Source of the DNA: RHKX01 sp046330415
GTDB taxonomy: Bacteria > Actinomycetota > Thermoleophilia > Solirubrobacterales > 70-9
DNA: 64,000 bases
Direction of reading: 5' to 3'
Assembly: GCA_046330415.1 (NCBI GenBank)
Contig: JAXLSW010000011.1
Location: forward strand, 124,001 to 188,000
Part shown: positions 32,880-40,961 of the stretch, in pieces
How positions within the stretch are numbered: the first letter of the stretch is position 1
Layout: every line of letters begins with the position of its first letter
Translations under genes and position numbers: made by a program
The notes under the pieces: model-generated
The model's input: the letters and a program-made list of their open reading frames with translations, nothing else
Databases searched by the model: none
What the model was told of the DNA's origin: nothing

Positions 32880-34384
32880 GGGACGCGGTGGATCTCGAAG
32901 AGGTTGGTGCCGAGCTCCTGCTCGGGCAGTCCCGCCGTGACCGCGATCAGCTGCCCGGGTTTGGCGATGCCCTCGGTGCGGGCGATCGAGGCGCAGTCGT
33001 CGAGGAGGTCGCGGAGCTCTCCCCAGCGCTCGGTGTAGGCGCAGCGGACTCCGAACAGGAGGTTGAGCCGGCGCACAGTCTCGCGGCGCTGTGAGATCGC
33101 CAGGATCGGGACCTCGGGGCGCAGCGCGGAGACGAGCCGCGCGGTGCGGCCGCTCATCGTCGGCACGACGATGGCCGCGAGCCCGAGCCGGTAGGTGGAG
33201 GCGACGGCGCCCTGCGCGACGGACGCGGAGACCTCACCGGCGATGTCGACGCGGTGGATCAGCCAATCGGCGTACGGGAGGTCGCGCTCGGTCCAGCGGG
33301 CGATCCGGTCCATGGTCGCCACCGCCTCGACCGGGTTGTCGCCGATCGCCGTCTCCTCAGAGAGCATCACCGCGTCGGTGCCGTCGTAGATCGCGTTGGC
33401 GACGTCTGTCACCTCTGCCCGCGTCGGGCGATCGCTGGAGACCATCGAGGCGAGCATCTGCGTCGCGGTGATGACGGGCTTGGAGCGCTCGCCGGCGAGG
33501 CTGATCAGCCGCTTCTGGGTGGCCGGGACCGACTCGATCGGCAGCTCGATACCGAGGTCCCCGCGCGCGACCATGATCCCGCTCGTCGCCGCCTCGATGA
33601 TCTCGGCGGCGTTCTCGGCCGCCTGCGGCTTCTCGATCTTGGCGATCAGAGGGATGCTCGAATGCCGCTCGGCGAGTCGCTCGTGCACGGGATCGAGGTC
33701 GGCGGCGGTGCGCACGAACGACATCGCGAGCAGGTCGACGTCGTGGTCGACGGCGAAGTCGACCCAACGCAGGTCGTTGGCGCCGACGACGGGCATCCCC
33801 GATGTCGTGCCGGGCAGGTTCACTCCCTGGTGAGAGGCGACCCGGCCGCCGACCTCGACGCGGCAGTGCACCTCCTCGTCCTCGATCGCAACCGCCCGCA
33901 GGCGCACGCGCCCGTCAGCGAGGTAGATCGGATCGCCCTCGGCGACGGCGGAGGGGAGGCCCTCCCAGCCGACGGGGAGGACGCCGTCGGCTCCGGAGGT
34001 GGCGTCGGCGCCATTGGTGGTCAGGGTGAGCGAGGACTCGGAGCGGATCGTCGTGAACCCGCCGGAGATCTCGCCGAGGCGCAGCTTCGGCCCCGGCAGG
34101 TCCCCGAGGATCCCGACCCACTTGCCCATCAGCTCACCCGCAGCCCGGATCCGCTCGATGTTCTCGGCGTGGCTCGCCTCGTCGCCGTGGGAGAAGTTGA
34201 GGCGGAAGACGTCGGCGCCGGCCGAGATCAGTCGCTCCAACATCTTCGGCGAGCGGGAGGAGGGCCCGACCGTCGCGACGATCTTCGTGCGTCTGTGGGT
34301 GTGCTCGGCCACGGGACCGCCGATTCTGAACACCTGCGTGTCCGGTCCGCTGTCGGGTTCGGGATGCGGTTGGGAATCGTTCAT
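32873..34384 (-). CDS. pyk: Pyruvate kinase
   Basis: 503-residue glycolytic enzyme that converts phosphoenolpyruvate and ADP to pyruvate and ATP. The start of the barrel is RRTKIVATVGPSSRSPKMLERLI, followed by ADVFRLNFSHGD, LGDLPGPKLR, IAKIEKPQA (catalytic Lys), IMVARGDLGIELP and ATQMLASMVSSDRPTRAE. The C-terminal allosteric domain is present. An N-terminal extension of about 25 residues is Pro/Asp-rich. The gene starts ten bases after the P-type ATPase stop on the same strand and is probably expressed from the same message. Confidence 0.97.
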   Translation of the reverse strand: MNDSQPHPEPDSGPDTQVFRIGGPVAEHTHRRTKIVATVGPSSRSPKMLERLISAGADVFRLNFSHGDEASHAENIERIRAAGELMGKWVGILGDLPGPKLRLGEISGGFTTIRSESSLTLTTNGADATSGADGVLPVGWEGLPSAVAEGDPIYLADGRVRLRAVAIEDEEVHCRVEVGGRVASHQGVNLPGTTSGMPVVGANDLRWVDFAVDHDVDLLAMSFVRTAADLDPVHERLAERHSSIPLIAKIEKPQAAENAAEIIEAATSGIMVARGDLGIELPIESVPATQKRLISLAGERSKPVITATQMLASMVSSDRPTRAEVTDVANAIYDGTDAVMLSEETAIGDNPVEAVATMDRIARWTERDLPYADWLIHRVDIAGEVSASVAQGAVASTYRLGLAAIVVPTMSGRTARLVSALRPEVPILAISQRRETVRRLNLLFGVRCAYTERWGELRDLLDDCASIARTEGIAKPGQLIAVTAGLPEQELGTNLFEIHRVPG

Positions 34385-34394
34385 GGATCTCGCC

Positions 34395-36881
34395 TCACTC
34401 CGAGCGCCGCCGCCTGTGCAGGAGGCTGCGGTGAGTCGGGGCGGGGATCGGGGTGCCGTCGATCTCCGGCTCCTCGGGCGGCGGCGCGTTCGGATCCACC
34501 TCGAGGCTCTGGATGTAGGGGAGGCGCCACAGCGCGCTCGCGACGACGAGGCCGGCGGCGACCGAGGCGAGGCAGAGGAACCACTGGCCGGCGTTGAGCA
34601 GGTCGAGCTCGAAGAAGTGCCGGACGGGAGCCGCGGCCAGGATCAGCGCGTAGAGGGCGCCGAGGATCGAGACCATCGCCAGCATGTAGCTCTGGATCGC
34701 GATGTGCTCTCGGCCGGGGCCGCGCTCGAGCAGCAGGATGAAGGCGAGCCCGAGCACGATCAGGGTCGTGGTCGCCGCCGTTCGCCCCTCGTTCAGGGTG
34801 CCGCCGAAGATCCCGTCGACCGCCCCGAAGGAGAGCAGCGATCCGAGACCGATCCCGATCCCGGCGGGAACCGCGAAGGCCGCGAGCGCCTGCAGCAATC
34901 GCCCGCGATAGAGCGGCCCTTCGCTGGGAGCGAGAGCGAGCACGAAGGAGGGGATGCCGATCGTCAGCATCGCCGCGACGGTGAGCTGGCGGGGGAGGAA
35001 CGGGAACGCGAAGCCGATCAGCGCCGCGGCGAGGATCAGCACCCCCGCGTAGACGGTCTTGGTCAGATACAGCCTGCCGAGCCGGTGGATGTTGCGGGCG
35101 ATCCGGCGCCCCTCACCGACCGCGCGCGGCAGCATCGAGAACTGGTCGCGGAGCAGGACGATGTCGGCGATGCCCTTGGTGATCTGGCTGCCGGAGCCCA
35201 TCGCGACGGCCATCCGCGCCTGCTTCAGGGCCGGCACGTCGTTGACGCCGTCTCCGATCATCGCCGTGAAGCGGCCGGCGTCGGAGAGCGATCCGACGAG
35301 CGCCTTCTTCTGCTCGGGGGTGATCCGGCAGAAGATCGTGTTCTCGGCGGCCACCCGGCCGAGCTCGGCGCCGTCCTCGGGCAGGTCCGGACCCTCGACG
35401 ACCCCCGCGTCCTCGGGGATGCCGAGCGAGTAGGCCACGGCGGTGACGGTCTGGCGAGCGTCGCCGGAGATCAGCTTCAGGTCGACCTCCTGCTCGCGCA
35501 GGAACTCGATCGTCTCCGCGGCGTCGGGCCGCAGCGTCTCCTCGAGGACGACGAGCGCTCGCGCTTCGAGCGGCGGCGGAGGCTGCGTGGCCGGATCGGC
35601 GGGGAGCCCGCCGGGCGCCTCGGCGAACGCGATCACGCGGCGCCCCAGGCTCGCCTCCTCGTCCAACCGCCCCTGCAAGTCCGGGGTCAGCGTCAGAGCT
35701 CCCGAGCCGATCAGGATGTCCGGCGCCCCGACGACGTAGGAGCGCGGGGCACCCTCGCCGTTCATCGTCAGCCCGCTCCACTTCCAGGCGGAGGAGAAAG
35801 GAACCTCGGCGGAGACCGTGGCCGCGTTCGCGGGGAAAGCCTCGGCGATCGTCTCCAGCGTGCGATTGCGCTCGCCGGCGGAGGCGGCGAAGCGCCCGAG
35901 GGCGCGCTCGACGTCCCCGTCTCCGCCCGCGTCGACGACGTCGATCAGCTCCAGCGAGCCGTCGGTGAGCGTGCCGGTCTTGTCGATGCAGACGGTGTCG
36001 ACGGCCGCAAGTGCCTCGGTCGCGCTCATCTGCTGCACGAGCGTGTCCATCGCCGCCAAGCGCCGCGCGGCGACCGCGAGGGTGACGCTCATCAGCAGCA
36101 CGAGGCCCTCGGGGATCAGCGTGATCAGGCCCGCGGTGGCGGTCTGCGCCGCCTCGGTGAAGTCGACGCTGCGGACCAGGAAGCCGAGCAGCATCGCAAT
36201 CGCGAGCGGGATCATGATGATCGTCGTCGCCCACAGGACCTGGTTGACCTCGGTCTGCAGCGGTGAGGGCGGGTGGCGGAACTCCTTGGCCTCGCCGGCG
36301 ACCTTCTCCGCGTAGGAGTCCTCGCGTACCGCGTCGAGCTCGTAGTAGCCGGAGCCGGAGATCGCGAAGGAGCCCGAGAGCAGCCGGTCGCCGGTGGCCT
36401 TGCGGATCCCATCCGCCTCGCCGGTCAGCAGGGACTCGTCGATCGTCAACCCCCGTGAGGAGACCACCGGCCCGTCCGCGACGAGCTGATCGCCCGGCTC
36501 GACCCGGACCAGGTCGCCGGGAACGAGCTCGTCCGCCCGCAGCTCGATCTCGTAGCCGTCGCGGATCGCGGTCGCGGTCGGGGCGACTAGCAGCGCGAGG
36601 TTGTCGAGCGTCTCCTTGGCCCTGATTTCCTGCCGGATCCCGATCGCCGAGTTGACGATCGCGATGACCCCGAAGAGCGCGTCCGCCCAGAGCTGCTGGC
36701 TGAGGACGAGGATGAAGAAGACGAGGATGATCCCGTTGAAGAGCGTGAGCACGTTGGCCCGGACGATCGAGGCGACCGACCGGGTCGAGCCGTCCTCGGG
36801 CGTCCCGAGCTGCGCCAGGCGTCGCTCCGCCTCGGCCGAGCTCAGCCCCTGCGGTTGTGCGCTGCCTTCCACCGGTCCCAT
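34395..36881 (-). CDS. ctpE: Cation-translocating P-type ATPase, CtpE-like
   Basis: 828 residues. The actuator loop DESLLTGEADG, the phosphorylation motif CIDKTGTLTDG (Asp300), IPEGLVLLMSVTLAVAARRLA in helix 4, and MIGDGVNDVPALKQA in the P-domain are all present, with about ten membrane helices. The N-terminal RANVLTLFNGIILVFFILVL and FGVIAIVNSAIGIRQEIRAK segments match mycobacterial CtpE, a calcium-uptake ATPase; that substrate is inferred from the family. ATG 36881 gives the right length; a longer frame to 36977 overlaps the divergent gene. It is ten bases upstream of pyk. Confidence 0.88.
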   Translation of the reverse strand: MGPVEGSAQPQGLSSAEAERRLAQLGTPEDGSTRSVASIVRANVLTLFNGIILVFFILVLSQQLWADALFGVIAIVNSAIGIRQEIRAKETLDNLALLVAPTATAIRDGYEIELRADELVPGDLVRVEPGDQLVADGPVVSSRGLTIDESLLTGEADGIRKATGDRLLSGSFAISGSGYYELDAVREDSYAEKVAGEAKEFRHPPSPLQTEVNQVLWATTIIMIPLAIAMLLGFLVRSVDFTEAAQTATAGLITLIPEGLVLLMSVTLAVAARRLAAMDTLVQQMSATEALAAVDTVCIDKTGTLTDGSLELIDVVDAGGDGDVERALGRFAASAGERNRTLETIAEAFPANAATVSAEVPFSSAWKWSGLTMNGEGAPRSYVVGAPDILIGSGALTLTPDLQGRLDEEASLGRRVIAFAEAPGGLPADPATQPPPPLEARALVVLEETLRPDAAETIEFLREQEVDLKLISGDARQTVTAVAYSLGIPEDAGVVEGPDLPEDGAELGRVAAENTIFCRITPEQKKALVGSLSDAGRFTAMIGDGVNDVPALKQARMAVAMGSGSQITKGIADIVLLRDQFSMLPRAVGEGRRIARNIHRLGRLYLTKTVYAGVLILAAALIGFAFPFLPRQLTVAAMLTIGIPSFVLALAPSEGPLYRGRLLQALAAFAVPAGIGIGLGSLLSFGAVDGIFGGTLNEGRTAATTTLIVLGLAFILLLERGPGREHIAIQSYMLAMVSILGALYALILAAAPVRHFFELDLLNAGQWFLCLASVAAGLVVASALWRLPYIQSLEVDPNAPPPEEPEIDGTPIPAPTHRSLLHRRRRSE

Positions 36882-36937
36882 CCCTACAGGATGAAGGCCG
36901 GGGACGCGAGCCACGTGCCGAGGGTCACGGATCCGGA

Positions 36938-36943
36938 TAGGCT
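36938..36943 (+). promoter_or_regulatory. TAGGCT -10-like box
   Basis: TAGGCT ends eleven bases before the ATG at 36955 of the F420-type oxidoreductase gene; no Shine-Dalgarno sequence is seen. Confidence 0.4.
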
Positions 36944-36954
36944 CCCGCCGTTCC

Positions 36955-38022
36955 ATGGCACCCGCTCTCGGCATCAACCTCGGCTATTGGGGGATCGGCC
37001 CCCAGGGCGACGACGCCGTCGCGATCGTCAAGGCCGCCGAGGCCGCGGGCTACGACTCGGTCTGGGCCGCTGAGAGCTACGGCTCCGACGTCGTCTCGGT
37101 CCTCGCCTGGCTGGCGCCCCAGACCTCGACGATCAAGCTCGGCGCCGCGATCATGCAGGTGCCCGCACGCCCGCCCGCCGCTGCGGCGATGGCCGGGGCC
37201 ACGATCGACGCGCTCTCCGGCGGCCGCTTCCTCTTCGGCTTCGGCCCGTCCGGTCCGCAGGTGTCGGAGGGCTGGTACGGAGTTCCATACGCCAAGCCGT
37301 GGGGTCGCACCCGCGAGTACATCGAGGTGGTCCGCGAGATCATCGCCCGCGAGGGACCGCTGCAGCACGACGGCCCCAACTACACGCTGCCGCTCACGGG
37401 CGAGGGCACGACGGGTCAGGGCAAGGCGCTGAAGCTCAACTTCCACCCGCTGCGCAACGAGATCCCCGTGTTCGTCGGCGCGATCGGCCGCAAGTCGGTC
37501 GAGATGGCGGCCGAGATCTGCGACGGCTGGATCCCGATCTTCTTCAGCGCGGATGCCTTCGAGGACACCTGGGGCGAGCACCTCGCCAAGGGCTTCGAGA
37601 AGGGTGGCCGCAGCCGCTCCGACCTCGAGGTCAGCCCGTCGATCTCGGTCGCCATCGACGGCGATCTCGAGACGGCCCGCAACATCGTCAAGGCCGGGCT
37701 GCTGCTCTACCTCGGCGGGATGGGCAGCCGCGAGACGAACTTCTACGTCGACCTCGCCTGCCGGTTCGGCTTCGAGGAGGACGCGCTCAACGTGCAGTCG
37801 CTCTTCCTCGACGGCAAGCGCGACGAGGCCTACCAGGCGATCCCGGAGGAGCTCGTCGACGCGACGTCGCTGATCGGCACCGAGGCCGAGGTCGCCGAGC
37901 GCGTCAAGCGCTTCTCGGCCGCGGGCGTGGACCGGATCATCGCCTCGCTCGTGCACCTCGATCAGGGCGAGCGCATGCACACCCTCGAGCGCCTCGCCGC
38001 GATCGTGGGCGACGACGCCTGA
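36955..38022 (+). CDS. LLM-class F420-dependent oxidoreductase
   Basis: 355-residue luciferase-like monooxygenase-fold protein of the F420-dependent group. GINLGYWGIGPQGDDAVAIVKAAEAAGYDSVW, then LGAAIMQVPARPPAAAAMAGATIDALSGGRFLFGFGPSGPQVSEGW, are typical of F420 rather than FMN members. The last third holds VEMAAEICDGWIPIFFS, characteristic of the same clade. The hydride donor would be reduced F420; substrate unknown. It implies that the cell makes F420, though no F420 biosynthesis gene is in the window. It stands alone, upstream of the kinase gene. Confidence 0.9.
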   Translation: MAPALGINLGYWGIGPQGDDAVAIVKAAEAAGYDSVWAAESYGSDVVSVLAWLAPQTSTIKLGAAIMQVPARPPAAAAMAGATIDALSGGRFLFGFGPSGPQVSEGWYGVPYAKPWGRTREYIEVVREIIAREGPLQHDGPNYTLPLTGEGTTGQGKALKLNFHPLRNEIPVFVGAIGRKSVEMAAEICDGWIPIFFSADAFEDTWGEHLAKGFEKGGRSRSDLEVSPSISVAIDGDLETARNIVKAGLLLYLGGMGSRETNFYVDLACRFGFEEDALNVQSLFLDGKRDEAYQAIPEELVDATSLIGTEAEVAERVKRFSAAGVDRIIASLVHLDQGERMHTLERLAAIVGDDA

Positions 38023-38054
38023 TCCCGGGGTCCCACCGGCGCCCCGGGCGCAGG

Positions 38055-38060
38055 TATAAA
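38055..38060 (+). promoter_or_regulatory. TATAAA -10-like box of the receptor kinase gene
   Basis: TATAAA lies eight bases before the ATG at 38069, and no Shine-Dalgarno sequence is present. The pseudokinase gene has a closely similar layout (TATAAC at 40949-40954), hinting at shared control. Confidence 0.5.
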
Positions 38061-38068
38061 CGGCGGTC

Positions 38069-40207
38069 ATGGCGGACCTGAGACCTGGAACCGAGTTTGC
38101 GGGTCATCGGATCGAGGGGATCGCCGGGCGCGGTGGCATGGGGACCGTGTACCGCGCAACCCACCTCGTTCTCGACCACGAGGTCGCGCTCAAGGTGATC
38201 TCCGCCGAGCTCGCCTCCGACGAGGCGTTCCGCGAGCGCTTCCGCTCGGAGTCCCGGATCGCAGTCTCGCTGCGCCACCCCAACGTCGTCCCCGTCCACC
38301 ACGCGGGGGAGGAGGACGGTCGCCTGTTCGTGACCATGGACCTGATCGACGGCCCCGACCTCCGTCGCCTGCTGCTCTCCGGCGGGACGCTGGATCCGGC
38401 GCGTGCGGCGGCGCTGCTGACGCAGGTCGCGGGCGCGCTCGACGTCGCCCATGCGCGCGGGCTCGTCCATCGCGACATCAAGCCGGGGAACGTCCTCGTC
38501 GAACCGCGCGAGGGAGAGGATCCGCCCGAGCACGCCTACCTCACCGACTTCGGCCTCGCCAAGCGATTCGACCAGGCGAGCGGAGCCGCGAACATGAGCC
38601 TGACCGCGACCGGCGGCTTCGTCGGGACGCTCGATTACGTCGCCCCCGAGCAGATCAAGGGGGAGCGCGTCGACGCCCGCACCGATGTCTACGCGCTCGG
38701 TTGCGTCCTCTACGAGATGCTCGCCGGCTCGCCGCCCTTCGGCGATCGCAGCGAGAACGTCTCGAAGATGTACGCGCACCTGCAGGATGAGCCGCCCTGG
38801 CTCCCCGGTGAGCTCGACGACGAGCTCGACGAGGTGGTCGCTCGAGCCCTCGCGAAGGAGCCGCGCGACCGCTTCCCCTCGGCGGGCGACCTGGCGCGCG
38901 CGGCCACCGCCGCCGCCTCGGGGGCCGAGGGGACGGTCGTCGAGCGCAGCGTCGCCCGCGGCTCCGCGGCACCCAGGACGCCCGCCGGCGGCAGCCCGGC
39001 GCCTCCTGTCGACCCCACGATCGAATCCGAGGCTCCCGGGGCCCGGCCGCTCCATCCGACGCTCGAATCGGATGCGCCGGGGGGTCCGGAAGCCCCGCCG
39101 CTGGATCGGACGATCGAATCGAACGCTCCCGGCGGCCCCGGCGGCCCCGGCAGTCCGTCGCTTGACGCGACGCGCGAGGACCGCACCCCGGCGACTCCGG
39201 CGCGCTCCCGCCGCCCGCCGGCGCCGGATTCCCGCCCCACGCCCACGAGCCGGCGTCGCTTCGGCATGCTGATGCTCGTGGCCGCCGCGGTCGTCGCCGT
39301 GATCGTCGCCGCGGTGCTGCTGCTCGGGGGCGGTGACGGCGGCTCGTCGGGCCCCGCCGTGGACGACGAGCCGATCGCCGTCGACGGGTTCCCGCTCGGC
39401 CTCGCCATCCATGACAACCTCGTCTCGGTCGTCACCCGCAACGGCGGCGAGCTCGTCTCGTTCGAGAAGGAGACGCGCAAGCCGGTGGGAGAGCCGATCG
39501 ACCTCGGCGGCTCCGGCGAGGACGTCGCCATCGCCGCTGGCAGCGCCTGGGTGACGCTGCCCGACGACGACGCCGTCGCCCGCATCGACCTCGACGGCGA
39601 CGGCGTCCCCACCGGCACGCCGCAGCGCATCCCGGTCGGGACCGAGCCGCGCGGCATCTCCGCGGACGGGGACGAGGTGTGGGTCGCGAACCTCGGCTCG
39701 GCGTCGGTGACCATGATCGACGCGAAGACGAACGCGCCGACGCCGCTGCCCCTGCCCGAGGGCACCGAGCCGACCGACGTCGCCTTCGATGGCGACGACG
39801 TCTGGGTCAGCGACCGCGGCGGCTCGGTGATCGAGCTGCCGAACGGGGGCGAGGGCAAGCCGAAGGCCTTCCCGGTCGGGAACGACCCGAAGGGGATCGA
39901 CGTCCTCGACGGCTACGTCTGGGTCGCGGTCACCGGAGACGGCAAGGTGAGTCGCCTCGCGACCGACGGCGGCGAGCCGTTCCTCGTCGACGTCGGCGGT
40001 GAGCCCCGTGGCCTCGTCGCGGACCCCGAGCGCGGTCTCGTCTGGGTCGCCAACGGGGACGGCTACGTGACCGCGATCGACCCCGACGACCTCGGCAACC
40101 CCGAGGACGTCGAGATCGCCGGCTCTCCCGAGGAGGTCGCGGTGGGACCGCTCAAGATCTGGACGACCACCGGCGTGGGCAACGAGCTGTACTCGATCGA
40201 GCCCTGA
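38069..40207 (+). CDS. Receptor-type Ser/Thr protein kinase with extracellular beta-propeller
   Basis: 712 residues. The Hanks-type kinase domain (about 9-270) has the Gly loop GRGGMGTVYRA, Lys42 in VALKV, HRDIKPGNVL (Asp136), DFG (160-162) and APEQ. The linker (about 285-395) carries four spaced Thr motifs: DPTIES, HPTLES, DRTIES and DATRE. One membrane helix (about 399-419) leads to a propeller-like external domain (430-712) of repeats such as EVWVANLGS and DVWVSDRGG. The design is PknD-like: external ligand, internal phosphorylation. The linker Thr motifs could become FHA-binding sites, and the convergent neighbour is an FHA protein. Confidence 0.93.
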   Translation: MADLRPGTEFAGHRIEGIAGRGGMGTVYRATHLVLDHEVALKVISAELASDEAFRERFRSESRIAVSLRHPNVVPVHHAGEEDGRLFVTMDLIDGPDLRRLLLSGGTLDPARAAALLTQVAGALDVAHARGLVHRDIKPGNVLVEPREGEDPPEHAYLTDFGLAKRFDQASGAANMSLTATGGFVGTLDYVAPEQIKGERVDARTDVYALGCVLYEMLAGSPPFGDRSENVSKMYAHLQDEPPWLPGELDDELDEVVARALAKEPRDRFPSAGDLARAATAAASGAEGTVVERSVARGSAAPRTPAGGSPAPPVDPTIESEAPGARPLHPTLESDAPGGPEAPPLDRTIESNAPGGPGGPGSPSLDATREDRTPATPARSRRPPAPDSRPTPTSRRRFGMLMLVAAAVVAVIVAAVLLLGGGDGGSSGPAVDDEPIAVDGFPLGLAIHDNLVSVVTRNGGELVSFEKETRKPVGEPIDLGGSGEDVAIAAGSAWVTLPDDDAVARIDLDGDGVPTGTPQRIPVGTEPRGISADGDEVWVANLGSASVTMIDAKTNAPTPLPLPEGTEPTDVAFDGDDVWVSDRGGSVIELPNGGEGKPKAFPVGNDPKGIDVLDGYVWVAVTGDGKVSRLATDGGEPFLVDVGGEPRGLVADPERGLVWVANGDGYVTAIDPDDLGNPEDVEIAGSPEEVAVGPLKIWTTTGVGNELYSIEP

Positions 40208-40234
40208 GCGCCTGACGGCTACAGATCCGCGCCG

Positions 40235-40921
40235 CTACAGGTCCCGCTCGGCGATGACGCCGCTCTGCATCGCGCGCTGGACCAACGCGACGCGCTTGCC
40301 GCTCTGCGCTACGTCGCCGAGCTCGAACCTCTCGAAGAGCGCGCGCATGTGGGTCTTGACGGCGTCGATGCTGAGATGGAGGTCGGCCGCGATCTCGGCG
40401 TTGGTCGCCGGGGTCGCGAAAGACGTCCCCTCCTTGAACGGGCGGCAGAGCGAGACCAGAACGCGGCGCTGGGCGGGGGAGACGGCCGTCGGTCCCCCGA
40501 TCCCCTCATCGGCCACGACCGTCGCCTGCGGGGCCGCCTCGAGCGGCACGCGGTACCTGATCCGCGTCCGCCCGGCCCGGATCACGTCGCCGTCGCGGAG
40601 GCGCCGGCGACCGCTGACGCGCTCCTCGTTGACGAAGGTCCCGTTGCGGGAGATCCCGTCGTCGAGGAGCGTGCACTCACTGCCGACGAACTCGATCTGC
40701 GCGTGCAGCCCGGAGACCTCTCCGTCGACCGGCAGCGAGACGTCGGCGGCCTCGCTGCGGCCGATCCAGATCGACCCTCGCTCACCCTCGATCGCGAGGA
40801 TGCGCTGGACGTCGTCGCCGTCGCGGTAGACCAGCAGCGGCACGCCGAGCCGTTCCACCTCGATCTGCTCCTTGAGCTCGACCGCTGTCTGCGGCCGCTC
40901 CGACGCTCCTTCCGGGGCCAT
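40235..40921 (-). CDS. FHA-domain protein with C-terminal LuxR-type HTH
   Basis: 228 residues. An N-terminal FHA domain (about 48-125) contains GRSE (54-57), SGLHAQIEF (Ser70, His73) and SRNGTFVNEERV (Asn93), the residues that bind phospho-Thr. After a linker comes a winged or LuxR-like HTH (about 148-225): TNAEIAADLHLSIDAVKTHMRALFERFEL. It looks like a transcription regulator that docks on a phosphorylated kinase. It converges with the receptor kinase 27 bases away and is divergent from the pseudokinase gene by about 40 bases. The domain pairing is clear; the regulon is unknown. Confidence 0.9.
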   Translation of the reverse strand: MAPEGASERPQTAVELKEQIEVERLGVPLLVYRDGDDVQRILAIEGERGSIWIGRSEAADVSLPVDGEVSGLHAQIEFVGSECTLLDDGISRNGTFVNEERVSGRRRLRDGDVIRAGRTRIRYRVPLEAAPQATVVADEGIGGPTAVSPAQRRVLVSLCRPFKEGTSFATPATNAEIAADLHLSIDAVKTHMRALFERFELGDVAQSGKRVALVQRAMQSGVIAERDL

Positions 40922-40948
40922 GTCGGCAGGCTAGATGACCCCAGCGGA

Positions 40949-40954
40949 TATAAC
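40949..40954 (+). promoter_or_regulatory. TATAAC -10-like box of the pseudokinase gene
   Basis: TATAAC ends seven bases before the ATG at 40962, predicting a leaderless start. It resembles the box before the kinase gene at 38069. Confidence 0.5.
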
Positions 40955-40961
40955 GGTCCAC